The notes: generated by a model not told the origin, from the sequence alone. 43,764 nucleotides of DNA from Iphinoe sp. HA4291-MV1 (GCA_019359415.1 JAHHHH010000067.1:1-43764), one strand, 5' to 3'; positions 1-8,026 are shown, numbered from the stretch's first letter. Numbers and translations: made by a program.

Positions 1-93
1 AATTGGTATGAACTCCAAAGAAATTTATCTCTTCAAGTGGCTCGTGATTTTATTTTAGAACACCTAACACAGAAGTTGAACTTAACTGCATAG
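1..93 (+). CDS. C-terminal end of an unidentified protein (partial)
   Basis: An open frame enters from the left edge and ends at TAG 91-93, leaving 30 residues that finish in QKLNLTA. The segment is mostly helical in character and too short to assign to a family. The gene start lies outside the window. The next 180 bases are AT-rich and hold no gene. Confidence 0.45.
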   Translation, partial: NWYELQRNLSLQVARDFILEHLTQKLNLTA

Positions 94-275
94 TATCAAT
101 GTTCTGTCAATGCGTAAGTTCTAGTTATGTTGATTTATTTATTAAATTATTCTTAATTTATTTAAGAATCCTTAAAAAGATTTGTTTATCTTCCTAAAGT
201 CAGAAGTTAAGCACTTCGGGGACTTGTAAAGATTGAAATTGTTTAAATTAGCCTCATTATTACCTTGAATGTTTA

Positions 276-506
276 ATGCACGAAAGGCTTTGTATGTGTA
301 TGTCGGTTAAGGAAAAAGAGGAATTATTGCATACAGAACTCGTCAAATATGGTGTGCAATACCACAAAGCAGCAGAAGTTGCTAGGATTTTAGTTTCTGG
401 AAAATCTGATGAACTTTTAACTGACAAAGAGATACAACTTGCTACGGAAGCTTGCAGAAAGTGGATAATACAACGCAAACGCTTAGCTTTCATAAAGAAG
501 CAATAG
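276..506 (+). CDS. Small hypothetical protein, 76 aa
   Basis: A short charged, mostly helical protein (about 40% Lys, Glu, Arg, Leu and Ala) with no membrane segment or signal. I do not recognise a family. Three in-frame ATGs (276, 294, 300) compete. A weak purine stretch (GAAAGG, about 282-287) fits the ATG at 294 best, so the protein may be six or eight residues shorter. A reverse-strand frame over the same bases is the less likely coding choice. It stands alone, in the opposite direction to the transporter operon that follows. Confidence 0.5.
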   Translation: MHERLCMCMSVKEKEELLHTELVKYGVQYHKAAEVARILVSGKSDELLTDKEIQLATEACRKWIIQRKRLAFIKKQ

Positions 507-638
507 ATCTTACTTCATTCCAAACAATATACCTCTTGCAAAAGTGAGATTTTATGAGGTTCTGTTCTCCTCTGTTCTTTGTTAAGAGTTCCCGACTTCT
601 GTAAGAAGTCTAATGAAATGAAGATAAACAGTTTATTT

Positions 639-983
639 TTAACTATGTTCTGCTCTGTGTTGTTTCTCAGATAATATCTTCAATTCATCCAAATGACACA
701 ACAAACGTGGCTTTTCTGGGTCAGTTAAATCTAGCTTGTCCCAAGGTATACTGTACCCACTATGCATTTTACGCGCTCCAAATAGGTGCAAAATGAAGAG
801 TCCTATTGTCCAGGCTGATAGCCGTTCTAATATAGCAGGGTATCCAATGAGATATTCTTGAACAACCCATTCATCACCTTGCTTTTGGGCACGTACTTCT
901 TCGATGCGTCCTATAGCCTTGCCTGTTGAGTCTAGCACCTGTTTATCTAGCAGCAGTTCCAAATGGATTTCATGATTCGCCAT
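639..983 (-). CDS. PRC-barrel-like protein, last gene of transporter operon
   Basis: A 114-residue protein. The first 50 residues (LLLDKQVLDSTGKAIGRIEEV) have the pattern of a PRC barrel: a short beta-barrel fold that follows 'gets set, then GKxIGxVxDv'. A hydrophobic stretch around residues 58-72 may be peripheral to the membrane. The tail is charged (PRLLCHLDELKILSE). Its start overlaps the end of the preceding PRC-barrel gene by 14 bases, so the two are probably translationally coupled. PRC barrels act as regulatory or docking domains, including beside metal transporters. A role in controlling the NRAMP-like transporter of the same operon is inference. Confidence 0.6.
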   Translation of the reverse strand: MANHEIHLELLLDKQVLDSTGKAIGRIEEVRAQKQGDEWVVQEYLIGYPAILERLSAWTIGLFILHLFGARKMHSGYSIPWDKLDLTDPEKPRLLCHLDELKILSEKQHRAEHS

Positions 984-1341
984 GTTCTAACCCTGGAATT
1001 CGTTTGATGATGTGTTCACTCACCCATTGTTCGTAGGCTAACGCTGATGTTGCTTCTGCTTCCACATCGACTTTCACGTCGATGCCAATGTCATGCACTT
1101 TTGAAAACGGAATCCGTAAAGATTCATTGCGCTTTGCGCCCCACTTGCTTTGAATTGCTGTTACCCAACGTGCTAATCGTGGATGTAACCTGCGGGCTAG
1201 GGTAGGCATACCCACTTCAATGTATATTAGTCTTGGTGGTTCTTTGTCGCGCAATTCCATGACAATACCGTCAACTTTGCCTATTTTGCGCTCTTTGCAG
1301 TCAACGAGTTGATTGTCGAGTACATCTCTGATAATGTCCAT
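970..1341 (-). CDS. PRC-barrel domain protein
   Basis: About 123 residues from the ATG at 1341. A longer frame reaches 1377, but its first 12 residues do not look conserved, and MDIIRDVLDNQLVD is a typical barrel start. The pattern QLVDCKERKIGKVDGIVMEL is the first strands of a PRC barrel, and SLRIPFSKVHDIG gives the closing strands. It lies between the NRAMP-like gene (49 bases upstream) and a second PRC-barrel gene that it overlaps. Two barrel proteins after one transporter suggests a partnered sensor or scaffold. The exact role is not known. Confidence 0.65.
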   Translation of the reverse strand: MDIIRDVLDNQLVDCKERKIGKVDGIVMELRDKEPPRLIYIEVGMPTLARRLHPRLARWVTAIQSKWGAKRNESLRIPFSKVHDIGIDVKVDVEAEATSALAYEQWVSEHIIKRIPGLEHGES

Positions 1342-1390
1342 GAATTCAAAATCCCAAATTTTCAACCAAAATTTCAAATTTTAAATCTAT

Positions 1391-2605
1391 TTAGCCGCCA
1401 ATTATTTCTAGAGGGATGGCAACTATTGCTAATACAAATGCCAGCGCAATTGTAAAGATAACAACACTGTTACTTAAAAACCCATTGCGATATTTGCCAA
1501 CGTATAATTGGTCGTTCATTAAAACTAGAAATGGCAAAATCACTGGAGGCAAAATCACTGCTGTAATCGCCATTGAAAACAAAGTGAGTTGCAACGGGTC
1601 GATACCAATCACCATTAGCAGTGAGGCAAGAAAGACGAAGACAGTGTAAACTAAGCTAAAGCGTGCTGCATCCTTTGGTTTGAGATTTTCGCCCCAATTC
1701 CAACCGAAGGCTTGAGCGACAATATAAGCTGTATCGAGAGTGACTTCTAGCGCTGCACCAAAGCACGTTATTCCCAGTGATGCTGCAAATAGAACGAAAC
1801 CCCAGTAACCGAAAGGTTCTGTCAGCATGAGCGCCGCTTGTTCATAGCTATCAACTTGGATGCCTTTTGGATGAAGTACCAGCGCTGATACAATCAGTAC
1901 ACCCAGAGATACGATGCTACCGAATCCCATACCCAATCCAGCAACGGCGCGATTAACACCGATGTGTCCTTCATCCCACTTATCTTCTACCGCACCAGAT
2001 GAATAGAAATAAAAAAGATATGGGCTGATTAATGCACCTAAAATACTAACTGCAATAAATAGATAATGTGCGGTGTCTTGTTGCGGTATTGTTGGCAATA
2101 AGCCAGAACCGATTTGTGTGAGTGATGGATGCAGTTTAAAGGTAGCAACTACAAAAGCCAGCGTTATCAGTCCCAGCAGGGAAACACTATTTTCAATAAT
2201 GCTAAAGTTGCCAAACCAGATTAACAACCAAATGGCAAATGCTACAGGTAAAGCAAACCATTGAAAATTAATGCCTGTTACAAGTTGCAGCGCAATACAA
2301 ACACCGCCAATTTCAGCTGCTAAAACCAGAAAATCAACGCCAATTTCTGCAATTAAGGGGATGATATAAAAGTTGAAACCAAAACGCTCACGCACTGCAG
2401 CAGCTAATGTATGTTTGCTGACTGCTGCCAAGCGCCCAGACATTTCTACTAAAAAAATAACACAAATTGTTCCAAGAACAATCGCCCAGATAAGTTGAAA
2501 ACCGAATACAGATCCAGCTTCGGCAGCAGTAGCGATCGCACCCACATCCAAAAAGCCACCTATACTTGTAATGATTCCCAAAGCAATCTCAAAAATTTTC
2601 TTCAT
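1391..2605 (-). CDS. NRAMP-like metal-ion transporter with altered ion-site residues
   Basis: A 404-residue integral membrane protein with about eleven hydrophobic segments in the LeuT-fold arrangement of the NRAMP (SLC11) family. TM1 carries D20-V-G-A23 where canonical Mn/Fe members have DPGN. TM6 carries I-S194-P-Y196 where canonical members have A-M-P-H. The Asp is kept, but the Asn and Met that bind Mn/Fe are absent, so the substrate is probably not a typical transition metal. Mg-type NRAMP relatives (NRMT) also lack the Met. The ATG overlaps the stop of the upstream lipoprotein gene (ATGA), indicating translational coupling, and two PRC-barrel genes follow. The family is fairly sure; the substrate is open. 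Confidence 0.8.
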   Translation of the reverse strand: MKKIFEIALGIITSIGGFLDVGAIATAAEAGSVFGFQLIWAIVLGTICVIFLVEMSGRLAAVSKHTLAAAVRERFGFNFYIIPLIAEIGVDFLVLAAEIGGVCIALQLVTGINFQWFALPVAFAIWLLIWFGNFSIIENSVSLLGLITLAFVVATFKLHPSLTQIGSGLLPTIPQQDTAHYLFIAVSILGALISPYLFYFYSSGAVEDKWDEGHIGVNRAVAGLGMGFGSIVSLGVLIVSALVLHPKGIQVDSYEQAALMLTEPFGYWGFVLFAASLGITCFGAALEVTLDTAYIVAQAFGWNWGENLKPKDAARFSLVYTVFVFLASLLMVIGIDPLQLTLFSMAITAVILPPVILPFLVLMNDQLYVGKYRNGFLSNSVVIFTIALAFVLAIVAIPLEIIGG

Positions 2606-3045
2606 GGCTTTTCACCTGCTGGCTTTACCAGCTTGTGAATTGTTTGCTCTTCGGTTAAGAGTTGTTTGAGTTGAGTTGCAATGGCACTCCGGTCTTTTTG
2701 TTCCACTGCTGCTGACATTTGACCTACTGTATACTTGAGTTCTTGTATCAGCTTTAGTGTAGTTTGCTGCTGCTTTGGTGGTATTGATAATTTTGATAAG
2801 TTATCTGTTTCTTTTTGTAGTTCTTTCTGAGTTGTTTTTAGTGTTTGCTGAGCGTAAGCAGTCGGCACAGCATCGCGTAACCATGCCTCACTAACCATGT
2901 GTGCTGTTGCTGTCCATGAAGATACTGTTTCTAGCTCTTTTGTTAGTTCTTCTGTAGATTTTTTGCTACTACAAGAAGTGATATATAATATCAGAAAAAA
3001 TAATAAACTCTGATTTATTAATATCCTTTGGATCGGCAGTGACAT
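2602..3045 (-). CDS. Putative lipoprotein, first gene of NRAMP-like operon
   Basis: A 147-residue protein. Its hydrophobic signal (residues about 10-24) ends in a lipobox, YITSC, so Cys25 should be lipidated. The mature part is helical and rich in Lys, Gln and Thr (KTTQKELQKETDNL, LKQLLTEEQTIHKLV), which suggests a four-helix or coiled-coil periplasmic protein. Its last bases overlap the transporter start by four. A periplasmic partner of the transporter is a reasonable inference; no specific family was recognised. Confidence 0.65.
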   Translation of the reverse strand: MSLPIQRILINQSLLFFLILYITSCSSKKSTEELTKELETVSSWTATAHMVSEAWLRDAVPTAYAQQTLKTTQKELQKETDNLSKLSIPPKQQQTTLKLIQELKYTVGQMSAAVEQKDRSAIATQLKQLLTEEQTIHKLVKPAGEKP

Positions 3046-3294
3046 TTATATGCCCTCTTTGACCAATGTATAATCAATTTCTCAAATTAGTTTTTCAGTA
3101 TATATCTCTTGCGAAACATTTCAAAATTATGTATATAATAATTAATATTCTTTAATTTATAAACATATTAGCAAGAAAATAGGAAATACTACTATTACAA
3201 ATAAACCCCATAAATTTCTTGCTATATTGTTGGCTCTTATGGCTCGACTTCTACCCTAATGTAGATACTTGCGAAAGAATACTACTCCCATTCC

Positions 3295-3384
3295 AATACT
3301 GCTCGGATAAGCAAAAATTAGAAACCCGGTTTCTTTAAGAAACCGGGTTTCTGGCACCTCAACTATTCTTAACCGAGCAGTATT
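3295..3384. mobile_element. MITE-like 90-bp inverted-repeat element with palindromic core
   Basis: The 12-bp termini AATACTGCTCGG (3295-3306) and CCGAGCAGTATT (3373-3384) are perfect inverted repeats. Inside sits a second perfect palindrome: GAAACCCGGTTTCTT (3321-) facing AAGAAACCGGGTTTC (to 3351). The element is flanked by a 12-bp direct repeat, ACTCCCATTCCA (3284-3295 and 3386-3397), which resembles an oversized target duplication. There is no coding capacity. The open frame that crosses it is only a by-product of the symmetric sequence. The rest of the gene-free stretch 3046-3631 is AT-rich, with a GC-rich palindromic patch at about 3428-3490 (GCGAGCGCTCATGCTGAGCGC-like). Confidence 0.65.
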
Positions 3385-3631
3385 GACTCCCATTCCACCC
3401 AAAGAATATCTATTTAACGAACTACATTCGCGAGCGCTCATGCTGAGCGCTTTGCAAGGGGCGCGTGTACATTCAAAGTAGCGTGTCCGTTGGCTCACCT
3501 GTTCCGATAGGAGAAGGATAATAAACATAGATAAACATAGAGTGAATGGCAAAGTTTGTTGACTCTGTGCTTATCTATGGTTTTTTCTTTGCTATTTGGC
3601 AAAGATAATGCTACTTAAAATTTTGATAATT

Positions 3632-4123
3632 TTAAACTTCGGCACCTGCTTTTGGTTGAGCACCCATAGGTGAAACGTAATCACGGAAAAGATTAATCTG
3701 CTGCTCAAAATCTATTTGCTGAATTTTGTTGAGTAGCTGTTGAGCTTGGGAGGAAAGCTGATAGTTTTCAGGCATAGGAACAATAGTAGCGTTTTCCATA
3801 CCTTGAGCTAGGCGATACCAAAACAACAGTTTGGTTGTGTCGCTCATGGAGCCGTACATCCGGGAATATTGATTATCTGCTTTGTTAATCAAATCACGCT
3901 GAAATTGCAACTGTTTTTCGTGGGATAATTCCTTAATTTGATTGAACAAACCTTCAGCAATTTCTGGGGAAACAGTACTAGCTGCAGGCGCTGCAGGTGT
4001 TATAGAATCGCCCATTTCTTTGTAAATGAACCAAAATAAAGCTAGCTGTTCGTCTACGTTCAAGCTTTGAAACGCTGTAACACATTCGCGGATATTTGGG
4101 TCGCTAGTTTGAGTGAATGTCAT
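3632..4123 (-). CDS. Helical carotenoid protein (OCP N-terminal domain homolog)
   Basis: A 163-residue all-helical protein matching the N-terminal carotenoid-binding half of the orange carotenoid protein, without the NTF2-like C-terminal half. Typical patterns are FQSLNVDEQLALFWFIYKEMG near the start, MYGSMSDTTKLLFWYRLAQGM in the middle, and a final INLFRDYVSPMG. Such stand-alone HCPs bind keto-carotenoid and quench singlet oxygen; some also quench phycobilisomes. The length fits the family. The start at 4123 was chosen because CGGAG sits 7-8 bases upstream and MTFTQTSD is the usual N-terminus. The open frame extends six codons further to a TTG. No OCP C-terminal homolog or recovery protein is nearby. 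The HCP clade cannot be assigned by eye. Confidence 0.88.
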   Translation of the reverse strand: MTFTQTSDPNIRECVTAFQSLNVDEQLALFWFIYKEMGDSITPAAPAASTVSPEIAEGLFNQIKELSHEKQLQFQRDLINKADNQYSRMYGSMSDTTKLLFWYRLAQGMENATIVPMPENYQLSSQAQQLLNKIQQIDFEQQINLFRDYVSPMGAQPKAGAEV

Positions 4124-4256
4124 AACAAACTCCGATTGCAATTAATCACTAACACTAGCAACGCTATCAAACGTACATTTGGTGTTTAACCCTACTGAAG
4201 GCAGATGTATCTCAATCAAAGAGAAGAACAATAAGAAAACAAAGAACTCGATAAAT

Positions 4257-4283
4257 CAGAACTTAGAAGAGTTCTAAGTTCTG
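4257..4283. repeat. 12-bp perfect hairpin
   Basis: CAGAACTTAGAA (4257-4268) and TTCTAAGTTCTG (4272-4283) pair perfectly around a 3-base loop. The hairpin lies 30 bases upstream of the truncated dehydrogenase start and between divergent genes. Related agttctgagt-type repeats recur at about 21001-21085. It may be a mobile palindrome or an attenuator; the run of T after it (GAGTTTTT) would allow termination of plus-strand transcription. Confidence 0.5.
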
Positions 4284-4315
4284 AGTTTTTGACTGAATTT
4301 CCAGGAGGTTCAAAC

Positions 4316-4513
4316 GTGGAAAGACGTTTAGAAGGAAAAGTCGCCATCATTACAGGCGCTGGTACTGGTATTGGAGAAGCGATCGCTCACAAATTTGCCA
4401 AAGAAGGAGCATCGGTTGTTGTTAATGGACTACCCAACGACCCAATTGAGGATGTCGTTAATTCAATTAGACATTACAGTGGTAAAGCGATACCCTATCT
4501 GGTTACGCTTTGA
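4316..4513 (+). pseudogene. Truncated short-chain dehydrogenase/reductase (SDR)
   Basis: A strong ribosome site (AGGAGG, 4303-4308) precedes a GTG at 4316 and 65 residues of a classical SDR. The NAD(P)-binding motif [12 protein letters not shown] follows GKVAIITG, then come [12 protein letters not shown] and a stop soon after [11 protein letters not shown]. The usual SDR has about 250 residues with an Asn-Ser-Tyr-Lys active site; all of that is missing. A neighbouring frame (to 4586) continues as LRLDHSREGLENKETKTLM and could be the out-of-frame tail, with a deletion between. Non-functional. Confidence 0.75.
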
Positions 4514-4641
4514 ACCCAAGGGCGAATTACGCCTCGACCATTCCCGTGAAGGACTAGAGAATAAAGAAACAAAAACCCTGATGTAGGAAGAAGACAAGGG
4601 GACAAAGCAATTCAAAGTTCAAAATTCAAAATTAAGAATCT

Positions 4642-4690
4642 CCCATTGCCCATTGCCCATTGCCCATTGCCCAATTCCCAATTCCCTTTG
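4642..4690. repeat. Tandem heptamer repeat (CCCATTG)n
   Basis: Four to five head-to-tail copies of CCCATTG, then two of CCCAATT. This is the short tandemly repeated (STRR) type typical of filamentous cyanobacteria. It lies just downstream of the DUF6335 stop codon. An AATTCAAAGTTCAAAATTC block at 4619-4637 is of the same kind, with an inverted relative at 10733-10756. Confidence 0.8.
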
Positions 4691-4694
4691 TTCT

Positions 4695-5135
4695 CTAGTC
4701 CTTTCTCTGCTCATAATCTTGCGATGACTTTGGGTCTAATTCCCAACGGCTGTCATCGCGTTGCTCAAAAATATCTGTTGTCCGTAGAAAGGCTTTGTCG
4801 TCCATTTCCATTCCAACAGCAGCACCAAGCTCATCAACAATATCTTGATCGGGAGTAGGAACTGTACCACCAACAGCCTCATCACCTACATCTGCTGCTC
4901 TTTCCCAAGCCGCATCCACATCCCCTGCTGTTAATTCTGGACTGGTGTCAGTACTTCTTTTGATCTCAGTTCGCAAGTTGCGATCGCGAAGCGGGCGCTC
5001 TGCGCCATCGCCAATGTTATATCCTGGTTCTTCCTGAACACCAGTTCCGTAAGATTCGGTAACTTCTTGTGGCAAATCATCCGTTTCTAGTTCATGATGA
5101 CTATTTTGCTCTGCTAAGTCTTTTTTTTCTGCCAT
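4695..5135 (-). CDS. DUF6335 family protein
   Basis: A 146-residue, very acidic, probably disordered soluble protein. The C-terminal half shows the cyanobacterial DUF6335 signature: ELTAGDVDAAWE, then VDELGAAVGMEMDDKAFLRT and a closing RDDSRWELDPKSSQDY. The N-terminal 60 residues are Glu/Asp rich and little conserved. The function of the family is not established. It is placed among stress-related genes (HCP on one side, DUF2267 and a PfpI protein on the other), which is only suggestive. The start ATG at 5135 is the first Met of the frame and begins MAEKKDL, typical of the family. Confidence 0.8.
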   Translation of the reverse strand: MAEKKDLAEQNSHHELETDDLPQEVTESYGTGVQEEPGYNIGDGAERPLRDRNLRTEIKRSTDTSPELTAGDVDAAWERAADVGDEAVGGTVPTPDQDIVDELGAAVGMEMDDKAFLRTTDIFEQRDDSRWELDPKSSQDYEQRKD

Positions 5136-5798
5136 AGTTCTAGCTCTTGCTGCATCCTCACGATAACGCTTTCTCTCCGAAGGGTAGTCTTCCTAAAGAA
5201 GTATGACTTTTGAAATAAAACAATCTCTGCCTTAAGAGTGAAGAGAAGTGACTTATTGATGCATAATGTTATATGTATCAATTCACGTTATAGCCACTTC
5301 ATGGAGAGTTATGGGTTGAGGAAAGTGGGAGTTATCAAAGTATTTTTTTCTGATAGCTCTTCTATACCAACTCATAACTATTTTTTTTATTATATTTTAT
5401 TAAAGGAATTCTATTTCCTCAAAAGAGAAAAGAAAAAGAGAAAAGAAAATAATTGTATCACTTAAGAAATAAAAAATATCTATTTCTAAAGAACAACGAA
5501 AGAAAGTCATTAAAGAGCAATACTTTAAGTAAGTACATGAATTCATGGTCGAGTGATAAGAAAGTTAGGAATTATGACTTGGGTTTCTAATCATTTATTA
5601 AGCTCCAAATCATAATTTCTAACTATTTTCTAAAATTTGCTAAAAATATTATCTTACATGAATCGAAGTCAATCGAGAGATTAGTCAAATTTGTGTAAAT
5701 AGATAATTATAAGTTGGTAATTTAGTATTGAAAAGAACTGAGTACATACATAAGTTTACTTGACTCAAGTGTTTAGTATAAACAGACGGAGGCAAAAA
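5136..5798. other. Gene-free AT-rich stretch
   Basis: About 660 bases between divergent genes, very AT-rich, with purine runs (AAAAGAGAAAAGAAAAAGAG about 5420). A 75-codon frame at 5238-5465 is low-complexity and lacks a ribosome site; I see no real gene. The stretch should hold the promoters for DUF6335 (minus) and DUF2267 (plus), but no clear -35/-10 pair stands out. Confidence 0.6.
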
Positions 5799-6203
5799 GT
5801 GAAGTACGACGAGTTTATTAGACACGTTCAAAGTGTAGCTCAGTTGAATTCTCGCGAAGAAGCAGAACGTGCAACCTATGCAACACTAGAAACAATTAAA
5901 GAGCGTATTGTTGGCGATGAAGCAAAAGATTTAGCTGCACAGTTACCTCAAGAACTGGGGAAGTATTTGCATGGACGAGAAGGTGAGAATGGGCAACACT
6001 TCTCAATGCAAGAGTTTATTACCCGTGTGAGTGGAAAAGAAGGAGTAGATCCAACCGCAGCAGCCATTCATGTGCGGTCTATATTCGTCGTGCTAAGGAA
6101 CGCTGTAACACCTGGTGAGTTTGAAGATTTCCAAGCAAATTTCTCAAACGATTATGCAGAACTCTTCCCAATATCGTCGTCAACGAGTGAAGTCCCGACA
6201 TAA
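5799..6203 (+). CDS. DUF2267 domain protein
   Basis: 134 residues from a GTG at 5799, chosen over the upstream TTG at 5760 because CGGAGG (5787-5792) lies at ideal distance and MKYDEFIRHVQ is the standard family start. The pattern SREEAERATYATLETIKERI then AKDLAAQLPQELGKYL is the repeated helical unit of DUF2267, found in many bacteria near stress and dehydration genes. The second half (SMQEFITRVSGKEGVDPTAA ... VTPGEFEDFQANFSNDYAELF) repeats the unit. Function is unknown. The next gene, on the same strand 104 bases later, encodes the PfpI/ferritin-like fusion and may be co-expressed. Confidence 0.85.
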   Translation: MKYDEFIRHVQSVAQLNSREEAERATYATLETIKERIVGDEAKDLAAQLPQELGKYLHGREGENGQHFSMQEFITRVSGKEGVDPTAAAIHVRSIFVVLRNAVTPGEFEDFQANFSNDYAELFPISSSTSEVPT

Positions 6204-6307
6204 GAGTGCTAAGTCTTGAGTGGTTCACAACTCAGGACAAAATCAATAACCGATACTTCTTGTATAACTGAATATTCAAATTAGTTAAGAGAAATCAAGG
6301 AAAGTCA

Positions 6308-7399
6308 ATGATCAGCAATCATACTAGCAAGAAAAAAGTTGCTATCCTCATTGAAAATGAAGTAGAGGATGCAGAGTTTCAAGTCCCTTACAATGCATTA
6401 AAGCAAGCAGGAATAGAAGTAGTTGTCCTTGGTGCCCGCACAAATGAAACTTATAAAGGTAAACAAGGAAAACTCTCCAAGCAACCTGATGGCACTACAA
6501 CTGAAGCAATGGCTTCTGAGTTTGATGCTGTGGTGATTCCTGGTGGAATGGCTCCCGACAAAATGCGGCGCAACCCCAATACAGTGAGGTTTGTGCAAGA
6601 AGCAATGCAGCAAGGAAAATTGGTAGCTGCAGTTTGCCACGGACCACAAGTTTTAATAGAAGGCGACTTGCTCAAAGGCAAACAAGCCACTGGTTTCTTA
6701 GCAATTCGCAAAGACATGATTAATGCTGGTGCAAATTATATAGATGAGCCTTTAGTCATTGACGGGAATTTAATTACATCACGTCAACCGGGAGACTTGC
6801 CAATCTTCGCCACAGCTATATTGAGTCGTCTAGGCTATGGTGGTAAAGATGCTGCCTTGCCAGATGAAAAAGACCCAAGAGCGGAATGGTGGAAATTGGC
6901 TGATGCTTGGGGTGGTTCTACCAAGGGTGAGATTGTCAAGGCTTTGAATACAGCTCTTGCTGGTGAGCGTTATGCGCTGGAAGCGTTGGAAAAGTACACA
7001 GAAAAAGAATCAGATACACAAATAAACTCTCTCTTTCAGGAGATGATTAGCAATAAGCAAAGCCACATCGAATTTTTGGAAGCGCGTTTGAATGAACTAG
7101 GTGAAAAACCTTCTTTAGCAGCAAATATCGCTAACCAATACGCGAAGGTCAAAACCGCTCTTACAGGAAGTGATGATACTTATCAGTTGCGTTCTGCCTT
7201 AGGCGATGTGCAAACGGGTATCGGTGATATTGGCAACTTGATTGCAGCAACAACCGACCCAATCTCAACTAGAATTTTCACACAAATCCACAAAGACCTG
7301 TTGACGTACGAACAGCGACTCGTAGACCTGTATCGTGCACGGATGGGTGCAGAAGTCAAGCTTGCTAAACCGACTACAGGAGCTGCCGTAACGATGTAG
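6308..7399 (+). CDS. DJ-1/PfpI-family protein fused to a ferritin-like (DUF2383/PA2169-type) domain
   Basis: 363 residues in two parts. Residues about 10-185 are a DJ-1/PfpI (glutamine amidotransferase-like) fold: VAILIENEVED strand, VVIPGGMAP loop, and the nucleophile elbow AAVC110-H111-GPQ with an adjacent conserved His. Members act as proteases, glyoxalases/deglycases or redox chaperones. Residues about 205-350 form a four-helix bundle like PA2169/DUF2383 (GEIVKALNTALAGERYALEALEKY ... SHIEFLEARLNELG), with Glu residues placed as in ferritin-like helices. Each domain is usually separate. The fusion is continuous, with no frameshift. Start ATG 6308 has AAGGAAAG just upstream. Role inferred: protection from oxidative or carbonyl stress. 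Confidence 0.85.
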   Translation: MISNHTSKKKVAILIENEVEDAEFQVPYNALKQAGIEVVVLGARTNETYKGKQGKLSKQPDGTTTEAMASEFDAVVIPGGMAPDKMRRNPNTVRFVQEAMQQGKLVAAVCHGPQVLIEGDLLKGKQATGFLAIRKDMINAGANYIDEPLVIDGNLITSRQPGDLPIFATAILSRLGYGGKDAALPDEKDPRAEWWKLADAWGGSTKGEIVKALNTALAGERYALEALEKYTEKESDTQINSLFQEMISNKQSHIEFLEARLNELGEKPSLAANIANQYAKVKTALTGSDDTYQLRSALGDVQTGIGDIGNLIAATTDPISTRIFTQIHKDLLTYEQRLVDLYRARMGAEVKLAKPTTGAAVTM

Positions 7400-7607
7400 G
7401 TCTTTATGGAACGAACCACATGAGCGCAAAGTAGAGAGAAGAAACAATATCAGGAGGGGACTTTACGCCAAAGTCAAAAGTATTTGACTAACGACATCAA
7501 AGTTCTGCTAAAACCCTAAAGCTTTGGTAATTGGTTTGTAGCAAGTGCCTAAGCTCTTACTAAAAGCTAACTACCAGAATTCAAATGAAATACAACGGAG
7601 GATTTTT

Positions 7608-7964
7608 ATGAATCGCTTACGTAAAATTTTGACTGTTTTTCTAGTTGGATTAACATTTTTTGTCATGCAAGCTTTTGGCTATGGCGCACTGCAAGCACAA
7701 GCTGATAACACTGTAACAAGCCCAGAAGGTATTTATTACAAAAGAACACCCGAAGGCAGAGGCAATATCAATAACAACGACAATATCAGGGACAATATCA
7801 AGAACGACAACAAGCTGGTTGAGCAAGCCAGAAAGAACCTAAAAGAAACTGCTGATAATGTCCGCGAAAAAGTCAACAATGTTGGTGAATCAGTTTCTCG
7901 CAATATGGGTGACACCGTAAAAACCCCAGAAGGGATTTATTACAAAGGAACACCCAATAGTTGA
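7608..7964 (+). CDS. Small secreted protein with a duplicated TPEGIYYK motif
   Basis: 118 residues from ATG 7608 (GGAGG at 7597-7601; the longer frame from 7545 is disregarded). A signal peptide runs to about residue 32 (FLVGLTFFVMQAFG ... LQAQA). The mature protein starts with VTSPEGIYYKRTPEG and ends with VKTPEGIYYKGTPNS. A lysine- and asparagine-rich helix lies between (LVEQARKNLKETADNVREKVNN). It resembles small cyanobacterial secreted proteins of the DUF6658 type, but I am not certain of the family. The repeated tyrosine motif at both ends of the helix is unusual and may bind something twice. Confidence 0.7.
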   Translation: MNRLRKILTVFLVGLTFFVMQAFGYGALQAQADNTVTSPEGIYYKRTPEGRGNINNNDNIRDNIKNDNKLVEQARKNLKETADNVREKVNNVGESVSRNMGDTVKTPEGIYYKGTPNS

Positions 7965-8026
7965 AAATACACTTGAGCCAGTAACTCTGGAAAAAGAGAA
8001 GAGTACTACTAATAATCTTCTCGAGC

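Noticed and set aside
3256-3552. 98-codon minus-strand frame
   Set aside because: It crosses the palindromic MITE and GC-rich repeats; no ribosome site and no protein-like composition.
5238-5465. 75-codon plus-strand frame
   Set aside because: AT-driven low complexity, no ribosome site, no family pattern.
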